DNA of 11,539 bases from JBEPVZ01 sp041690695 (GTDB lineage: Bacteria; Patescibacteriota; Microgenomatia; Daviesbacterales; UBA10151), in contig JBEPVZ010000030.1 of NCBI GenBank assembly GCA_041690695.1, positions 1 to 11,539 of the forward strand, read 5' to 3'. Within the stretch, counting starts at the first letter, position 1, and the number at the start of each line of letters is the position of its first letter. A program made the translations under genes and the position numbers. The notes under the pieces are model-generated. The model was not told the origin of the DNA. It searched no databases and saw nothing but the letters and a program-made list of their open reading frames with translations. Positions 7,470 to 11,539 of this stretch are shown here, piece after piece.

Positions 7470-7883
7470 ATGATTATAAATGAGAGCGGATATTTAAACA
7501 CAAGGAAGCAAGGAGACGCAGGACTTGGTATCGCGATTGGATGGTTTTGTTCGCACGGTTATACCGTCAGCATTCCACTAACAGATAGTCAAGATTATGA
7601 TCTGATTGTAGAGAAAGAAGACATTCTTTATAGAGTTCAAGTTAAAACAACTATCTATAAAAGGTTTAAATATTATTTAGCAAATTTGAGCACAAAAGGT
7701 GGAAATAGAAGTGGTATTGGTAAATTAAAAGTTTTTGATACTTCAAGAGTAGATTTACTCTTTGTAGTAACTGGAGATGAAAAAATATACTTAATACCTA
7801 CAAAAAGACTAAAACCTAAACATCAATTAATTCTCGGTAGTTACTTTGATGAGTTTATTATCCATGGGTGGCCGAACGGTTGA
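7470..7883 (+). CDS. PD-(D/E)XK endonuclease of the group I intron homing type (I-Ssp6803I-like)
   Basis: 137-aa protein. 'KQGDAGLGIAIGWFCSHGYTVSIPL' opens the fold, followed by 'DSQDYDLIVE' with Asp44 and 'RVQVKTT' with Gln57 and Lys59. This D…QxK arrangement and the 'PLTDSQ-YDL' phrase match the small PD-(D/E)XK family of I-Ssp6803I, a homing enzyme of a cyanobacterial group I intron in a tRNA gene; free-standing relatives exist. Here it is free-standing, and no intron is seen. Its last seven or eight codons and TGA stop lie inside the following tRNA gene (22-nt overlap). All six Arg codons are AGA or AGG, whereas pheS and the NUDIX gene use mostly CGN, which suggests recent acquisition. 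Targets and whether it cuts at all are unknown; an alternative is a nuclease from another defence or mobile context. Confidence 0.75.
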   Translation: MIINESGYLNTRKQGDAGLGIAIGWFCSHGYTVSIPLTDSQDYDLIVEKEDILYRVQVKTTIYKRFKYYLANLSTKGGNRSGIGKLKVFDTSRVDLLFVVTGDEKIYLIPTKRLKPKHQLILGSYFDEFIIHGWPNG

Positions 7884-7937
7884 GGCGAGAGTCTGTAAAA
7901 CTCTTTTAAGTAGGTTCAACTCCTACCCCATGGACCA
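7862..7937 (+). tRNA. tRNA-Tyr (anticodon GTA), class I form with short variable loop
   Basis: A full 76-nt cloverleaf with encoded CCA. Acceptor 7862-7868 (CCATGGG) pairs with 7927-7933 (CCCATGG); discriminator A7934; CCA 7935-7937. D-stem GCC/GGC (7871-7873/7884-7886) has a 10-nt loop containing GG. The anticodon stem AGAGT/ACTCT encloses loop CTGTAAA, anticodon GTA at 7895-7897. T-stem GTAGG/CCTAC has loop TTCAACT. The variable loop is only 5 nt (7905-7909). Bacterial tRNA-Tyr normally has a long variable arm and a G1:C72 pair; here the pair is C1:G72 with A73, as in archaeal and eukaryotic tRNA-Tyr. All helices pair perfectly, so it does not look like a decayed gene. It overlaps the endonuclease frame upstream, and the NUDIX ATG follows its CCA by 5 nt. 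Confidence 0.9.
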
Positions 7938-7942
7938 AGCTT

Positions 7943-8452
7943 ATGAATTCTCCCGAGCGAAAAATTCAAACCTCCGTGACTAATTTCCTATATTGTGGAG
8001 ATAACTATTTATTTTTAGAACGTGATCCTAGTAAGGAGATTGATGGTGGCAAAATTAATGGCGTTGGTGGGAAAGTTGAACCAGGTGAAGATTATCTAAG
8101 CGCTGCTATTCGAGAGACTGCTGAGGAAACAGGCTTAAAAGTGACACCAGGCGATATGAAATTAGCTGGAGTTATCCGACTTGAAGGAGGATATGCTAAA
8201 GATTGGGTAATGTGTTTCTTTAAGATCCGCGTTCCGACAATGGAAATTCCAAGCGGCTTAATTGTGCCAGATGGCAAGTTACTTTGGATCCCATCTGATC
8301 AGGTTTTATCAGGACAATATGAGGTGGTTGATGACTTAAAGTTATGCTTTAAAGATATTATTTTGGGAACATATCAGTTTTTCATCTCAGCCACCATGGA
8401 TGAGGAACTAAAAGTTAAGAATCATAGTACTCAAAGAATTAGGATAAATTAA
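7943..8452 (+). CDS. NUDIX hydrolase (MutT-like nucleotide pyrophosphohydrolase)
   Basis: 169 aa. The NUDIX box is complete: in 'GKVEPGE…AAIRETAEETGL' the spacing G-x5-E-x7-RE-x-x-EE-x-G-L is exact, giving the Mg-binding helix. The preceding 'GGKINGVGGK' and the general length fit the 8-oxo-dGTP diphosphatase/MutT group, which hydrolyses nucleoside diphosphate-linked compounds. The exact substrate cannot be read. The ATG is 5 nt after the tRNA CCA and has no Shine-Dalgarno because the upstream sequence is tRNA. Processing of the tRNA 3' end would leave an almost leaderless mRNA. The stop codon directly abuts the stop codon of the next, convergent gene with no base between. Confidence 0.92.
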   Translation: MNSPERKIQTSVTNFLYCGDNYLFLERDPSKEIDGGKINGVGGKVEPGEDYLSAAIRETAEETGLKVTPGDMKLAGVIRLEGGYAKDWVMCFFKIRVPTMEIPSGLIVPDGKLLWIPSDQVLSGQYEVVDDLKLCFKDIILGTYQFFISATMDEELKVKNHSTQRIRIN

Positions 8453-8713
8453 TTATTCTGAATATTCAATCCGGGTAAAAATTTCTAAAACTTTTTTATA
8501 AGGTAGCCAATCAATTTCGGCAGAATCACATTGACCCTCAGCAGCAGCTCGATACTGGTCATGTCTATATAAAAGATTACATTTAGAGGTCACTGGATTA
8601 AAACGATCACAACCATCGCAAAAACTAGCAATTAAACGATCTTGGACCCGGAGCAGCTTTTGTCCTAAAAGATCCGAAGCGTCATCACTACCCTGGCTGT
8701 GTTCAATTGACAT
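8453..8713 (-). CDS. Small four-cysteine protein of unknown function
   Basis: 86 aa; I do not recognise the family. Cys32, Cys35, Cys45 and Cys62 form C-x2-C-x9-C-x16-C, which could bind a metal ion or an Fe-S cluster. The N-terminal third is acidic and helical ('DDASDLLGQKLLRVQDRL'), and there is no signal peptide or membrane segment, so it is likely cytoplasmic. It ends exactly where the convergent NUDIX gene ends. Support for being real: it fills the gap neatly, has protein-like composition and lies head-on in a compact region. It could be a small redox or nucleic-acid-binding protein; nothing decides this. Confidence 0.7.
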   Translation of the reverse strand: MSIEHSQGSDDASDLLGQKLLRVQDRLIASFCDGCDRFNPVTSKCNLLYRHDQYRAAAEGQCDSAEIDWLPYKKVLEIFTRIEYSE

Positions 8714-8726
8714 AAATTAATATGAG

Positions 8727-8732
8727 ATTGTA
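8727..8732 (-). promoter_or_regulatory. Possible -10 box (TACAAT) for the four-cysteine protein
   Basis: On the minus strand TACAAT ends 13 nt before the ATG at 8713. A TTGACA is present further up (8766-8771) but is too far for this -10; it could pair at 16 nt with a weak CATGAT (8744-8749). The choice is uncertain. Confidence 0.3.
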
Positions 8733-8777
8733 CCTGATTAGCAATCATGAGACTAGCTACGATATTGTCAAAGTAGA

Positions 8778-10622
8778 TTATCTTATTAGCCCGCCCCATT
8801 CCAAGACAAAGAAGCCTTGGCGGTTGATCTTAGTCAAGTTAGGAGGAGTCAAAATCTGCTTTGGTTGCGCAGATAACGGTTGATAATCCAAAAATAGTCG
8901 ATAGATACTATCTGGATGAGGAGTAATTTTCATTGGAATAAGATTATTCATTTCTTGAGTCTGCAAAAATGAAACTCGATAATATGGTGTGTTGTCAGTC
9001 AACATCTTTGTCACCCAATACGAAGTCATATCAGTTTTTTCTTTGGCTGTAAATCCAACATCGGATAAAGTCTTATCCATAAAACCTGCCAAATTATCTT
9101 TAGCCACCACCCAACCAGTGGTTGGAGTCTGATAAGGCGTACCCCGACTATTTCCAGCCCAATAAATATATGGATAATTATTGGTTAAACAGGCCTGTTT
9201 AGCATATTCTGAGCCTATTTTAGTTGAATCAATCAAACTGCAATTGGTCAGATTGGGTTGTAAATCATGCAAAGTTCCATTTGGTTCAGCTAACACATTC
9301 CACTTTTGAGCATAACTTGGAATAGCGGTTGATAAAATCATCGGATTAATAAATGAAACTTGAACATTAGTAGACTTTTGGGGATAAAGGTAAACCACCG
9401 GTTTGCCACAACCACCCGGCAGCTGATAATCAAATTCTCCCAAAACAACTAACCTTCCCCAATAATCTTTAACAAAGAGGAGCGGATTTTTTGCGACATA
9501 CTCTTGATAAGTCGGAGCCACAACCCCATCATTAATATCTTTAAAGTCCTGTGTATACGGACTGACTTTAGTGTCATACTCCAGATGGTAAAGAGCATGA
9601 TCTTTATTTTTTAAACCATAAATTGGTAAGCCATTAAAGGTCGCAATTTGACTTAAATCAGCATCAGTCAAGTCTTTAGTAATGTAATTATATTGATTAA
9701 AGCTACAGCCACCGGGAAAAGCCACATCGTAGTTGTTATACAACGAATTAGTACTCACCAATTGTGCTTTATTAAAACGGATTGAGGGCTTGTTACTATT
9801 TGCTCCTGTGTCGCCAGAACCCTTCGTACTAATAGCAAATGTATAGGGTAAGCCTGTTGAATCGACAACTATGACTTGAGTCGTAATATCTAGGTAGGGA
9901 GAAATTGAAGTTGAAGCAGGCAGTGGAGCATAAAAGGTTAAATTACTGACGTTGGGAAGGGTTAATGTCTTATTTTTAGAAAAATCGGTCTCTAGGATAT
10001 TTTCATAAAGTGGAGAATGGGATTGATCATCACTTTTCTGTCCAGTATCCTGTCTTATCGATAAAATATCGTACTCCGATAATGAAAAATTAGGATCGAG
10101 GCTTATCGTTTCTGGAGTTGCCTCCGGAATTAAATCAGTACTAACGACTTTGGTCGTATCAAAATAGCTCATATCCATGTTGTATATCGTCTTAGCCGTA
10201 GAATCTAAGATATAGCTTCTTTGGTCTTTACTCACGAAGAATAGTGTCACAGGACCGCCGGGCCCCCAGTCAAATAAGGCTAGGTACCGCGTGTAGCCAG
10301 CATACTTACCTGAGCTAAATACTCCTCCGGTATAGTAGGTAATCCCTTGACTGTCAAATTCGTCACTATTTTTGATTAAGCCTAAATCAGTTGATAAACG
10401 CGTCACCTGTCCGGTTAAAGTCGCTACTCCTGTCGATGCCGCCGCCGCTGGGGTTGGAGCGGCTTTAGGGCTAACCTGGGGATGAGTAGTAGGGTAGTTA
10501 ACCGCTGGAGGAGTCAGATTGCTAGATTTTTGTTTTTGGAAAAAATAAGCACCGACCGCCCCAGCTGCAAGTAGAGCAAAAATTAATAGAAAGATTATAG
10601 GCGCAAAACCTTTTTGATTCAT
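8778..10622 (-). CDS. Envelope protein with pilin-like N-terminus and C-terminal 'KPVxYLYP' domain, function unknown
   Basis: 614 aa. The N-terminus 'MNQKGFAPIIFLLIFALL' is one hydrophobic segment (to about residue 28) after a KG-F junction, like type IV prepilins but without the Glu5. It is followed by a Pro/Ala/Thr linker (about 35-65) and a large extracytoplasmic part. The C-terminal third carries 'CGKPVVYLYPQKSTNVQVSF', a 'WNVLAEPNGTL' strand, 'YIYWAG', 'GWVVAKDNL', and ends 'RQGFFVLEWGG'. I know this set of motifs from uncharacterised secreted or surface proteins of several bacterial phyla, including Firmicutes; no activity is established. It lies between the small Cys protein and a divergent exported protein. 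Anchored by its N-terminus, or processed by a prepilin peptidase, it would face the outside. Confidence 0.85.
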   Translation of the reverse strand: MNQKGFAPIIFLLIFALLAAGAVGAYFFQKQKSSNLTPPAVNYPTTHPQVSPKAAPTPAAAASTGVATLTGQVTRLSTDLGLIKNSDEFDSQGITYYTGGVFSSGKYAGYTRYLALFDWGPGGPVTLFFVSKDQRSYILDSTAKTIYNMDMSYFDTTKVVSTDLIPEATPETISLDPNFSLSEYDILSIRQDTGQKSDDQSHSPLYENILETDFSKNKTLTLPNVSNLTFYAPLPASTSISPYLDITTQVIVVDSTGLPYTFAISTKGSGDTGANSNKPSIRFNKAQLVSTNSLYNNYDVAFPGGCSFNQYNYITKDLTDADLSQIATFNGLPIYGLKNKDHALYHLEYDTKVSPYTQDFKDINDGVVAPTYQEYVAKNPLLFVKDYWGRLVVLGEFDYQLPGGCGKPVVYLYPQKSTNVQVSFINPMILSTAIPSYAQKWNVLAEPNGTLHDLQPNLTNCSLIDSTKIGSEYAKQACLTNNYPYIYWAGNSRGTPYQTPTTGWVVAKDNLAGFMDKTLSDVGFTAKEKTDMTSYWVTKMLTDNTPYYRVSFLQTQEMNNLIPMKITPHPDSIYRLFLDYQPLSAQPKQILTPPNLTKINRQGFFVLEWGGLIR

Positions 10623-10638
10623 TAAATTAAATCATTCC

Positions 10639-10644
10639 ATAATA
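10639..10644 (-). promoter_or_regulatory. Possible -10 box (TATTAT) for the KPVxYLYP protein
   Basis: On the minus strand TATTAT ends 16 nt before the ATG at 10622, which would give a leader of about 10 nt. No matching -35 or TGN extension is visible. The intergenic stretch (10623-10718) is otherwise AT-rich and shows only this and the divergent promoter. Confidence 0.3.
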
Positions 10645-10683
10645 GATTTAATTAAGCAACTATTTATTTACTTACTCATTAAA

Positions 10684-10712
10684 TTGACAAACAACTAACC
10701 CCATAATAATAT
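10684..10712 (+). promoter_or_regulatory. Consensus promoter TTGACA-17-TAATAT of the twin-arginine-like protein, leaderless
   Basis: TTGACA at 10684-10689 and TAATAT at 10707-10712 are separated by exactly 17 nt. The start site expected 7 nt after the -10 falls on the A of the ATG (10719), so the mRNA should be leaderless. It is the best canonical promoter in the window. Confidence 0.75.
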
Positions 10713-10718
10713 ACGGGT

Positions 10719-11539
10719 ATGGCAACCGAAGGTCACGAAACCGATCGACCAATTTATAGACGAACTTTTTTAGAAGGTGGTTTAGCCTTAGGACTGGCTG
10801 CCTCAGGCATATTTATAGCAAGCAAGCTTTATGACTGGAAGGAGCACGCGGGATCTGGCCCATTGCCAGACCAACCCCCCGTTGTCCCAAGTAACGGTCA
10901 GATCATATTCAATGGACAAAGCACCCAAGCCGGTGGTCCACCACTCGACCACACTCCAGTTCCAAATCAACAAGGGATCGATCAGCAACTTATTTATGAG
11001 AACTCAACTGGACGACTAGATCAAGAATGTAATAATCCACGGGTGAGAGTGTTAGGGTTAAAGCCCGAAGGTCCAACAAGCGAGGGTTGGAGAGTTTTTT
11101 ACTCTCCACTTGAAGAAACAGATCGAAGAGTAAAGAGAGTCTGGGATACGGCTAAAGTTCCTAATAATTCGCTTATCCTACGCTCAGGTGAGTATATTGG
11201 AATTGACCATATGGGACTTTTCCAAACTGACAAAGATTTAGCAAAATCGACTGGTTTTAGACTACGTTTTATGCCCCTTGATCCTAAATTTAATCGAGCT
11301 TGCCAACTAAGATTAGCTCTAAAATTAGGTAATAGTGATCTGCTTTTAAGAACCAGCCAGGAGCAAACGCTCACGGGTCAGCTTAACCCCTTAGAGCGTC
11401 CCGTCAATACGGATTATGTGGCTTTTCAAGATCCGATCCATCACCGAACCTATGGACTAATGATCCAACCGCTCGGGGATGCACAATCTATTATGGTAGC
11501 GCTAACAGTTCCTCGAGTTACCAAAACGATTTATAACCG
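10719..11539 (+). CDS. Exported or membrane-anchored protein with twin-arginine-like signal, C-terminus beyond the window
   Basis: I translated this by hand: 273 codons with no stop to the right edge. The N-terminus has 'YRRTFLEGG' (Arg14-Arg15, Phe17-Leu18) followed by a hydrophobic stretch at 20-34, which fits a Tat (RRxFL) signal or a signal anchor. A Pro/Gly-rich linker (about 46-90) follows, then a globular part with alternating beta-like segments ('RVRVLGL', 'WRVFYSPL', 'FRLRFMPLD', 'RTYGLMIQPL'). No family is recognised, and no cofactor motif is visible. The start is fixed by the consensus promoter placing transcription on the ATG itself. It is divergent from the KPVxYLYP envelope protein, and both appear to be surface components. 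Confidence 0.75.
   Translation, partial: MATEGHETDRPIYRRTFLEGGLALGLAASGIFIASKLYDWKEHAGSGPLPDQPPVVPSNGQIIFNGQSTQAGGPPLDHTPVPNQQGIDQQLIYENSTGRLDQECNNPRVRVLGLKPEGPTSEGWRVFYSPLEETDRRVKRVWDTAKVPNNSLILRSGEYIGIDHMGLFQTDKDLAKSTGFRLRFMPLDPKFNRACQLRLALKLGNSDLLLRTSQEQTLTGQLNPLERPVNTDYVAFQDPIHHRTYGLMIQPLGDAQSIMVALTVPRVTKTIYN

Noticed and set aside
7862..7937. A group I intron or a hidden long variable arm in the tRNA
   Set aside because: The cloverleaf is contiguous at 76 nt, the anticodon loop is uninterrupted, and the T-arm consensus GTTCAACTC fixes the variable loop at 5 nt.
8092..8277. Minus-strand open frame opposite the NUDIX gene
   Set aside because: Antisense shadow of the NUDIX box region.
10803..11374. 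Three open frames (10803-10988 minus, 10831-11019 plus, 11099-11374 minus) at the right end
   Set aside because: They lie in other frames of the continuous plus-strand reading frame that starts at 10719 with a consensus promoter.
1..11539. Recoding of TGA as glycine or tryptophan
   Set aside because: TGA ends the deoxyribosyltransferase-like gene and the endonuclease frame, and conserved Gly and Trp positions in the other proteins use standard codons.
1..11539. CRISPR array, insertion sequence ends or large direct repeats
   Set aside because: No repeated units, transposase genes or terminal inverted repeats were seen on reading both strands; the only matching CCATGG pair near 7863 and 7928 is the tRNA acceptor stem.

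Overview
The window looks like a stretch of chromosome from a small-genome bacterium of the Patescibacteria (CPR) type. It is AT-rich and very compact. It encodes bacterial PheS/PheT, a class A penicillin-binding protein, and envelope proteins with N-termini of the 'KGFAPII…' kind that are common in that radiation. TGA is used as a stop (for example at 7881-7883), so the TGA-to-glycine code of Gracilibacteria does not apply. Saccharibacteria or a related lineage would fit, but this rests on gene content and style, not on a phylogenetic marker.

Layout. (1) 1-1607, minus strand: an envelope O-acylation pair, with an SGNH hydrolase overlapping the next gene, a membrane acyltransferase 3 protein that runs off the left edge. 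(2) 1634-2098, minus: a small nucleoside 2-deoxyribosyltransferase/DUF4406-like protein, divergent from pheS. (3) 2156-4889, plus: pheS-pheT, overlapping by 11 nt. PheT is only 559 aa and lacks the EMAP-like and FDX-ACB domains of ordinary bacterial PheT. (4) 4873-7404, minus: a bifunctional class A PBP (GT51 + transpeptidase) whose 3' end overlaps that of pheT. (5) 7470-8452, plus: a tight cluster of a PD-(D/E)XK homing-type endonuclease, a tRNA with anticodon GTA, and a NUDIX hydrolase. The endonuclease reading frame ends inside the tRNA, and the NUDIX start codon lies 5 nt after the tRNA CCA. (6) 8453-10622, minus: a four-cysteine small protein and a large envelope protein with a 'KPVxYLYP' domain. 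(7) 10719 to the right edge, plus: an exported or anchored protein with a twin-arginine-like N-terminus.

Two themes stand out. First, genes that start transcription units mostly have a -10 box (often extended, TGN-TATAAT) only 6-9 nt before the ATG and no Shine-Dalgarno. Genes inside overlapping pairs (pheT, the acyltransferase) do have a GGGGA-type Shine-Dalgarno. This suggests that leaderless mRNAs are common here. Second, the translation parts are reduced or atypical. The tRNA-Tyr has a 5-nt variable loop and a C1:G72 pair, as in archaea and eukaryotes, instead of the long variable arm and G1:C72 usual in bacteria. PheT lacks its two peripheral tRNA-contacting domains, and PheS has Gly in place of the conserved Glu of motif 3. 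The tRNA with its neighbouring endonuclease (all six Arg codons AGA/AGG) is the most unusual locus in the window.

No CRISPR array, insertion sequence, rRNA or convincing intrinsic terminator was seen.
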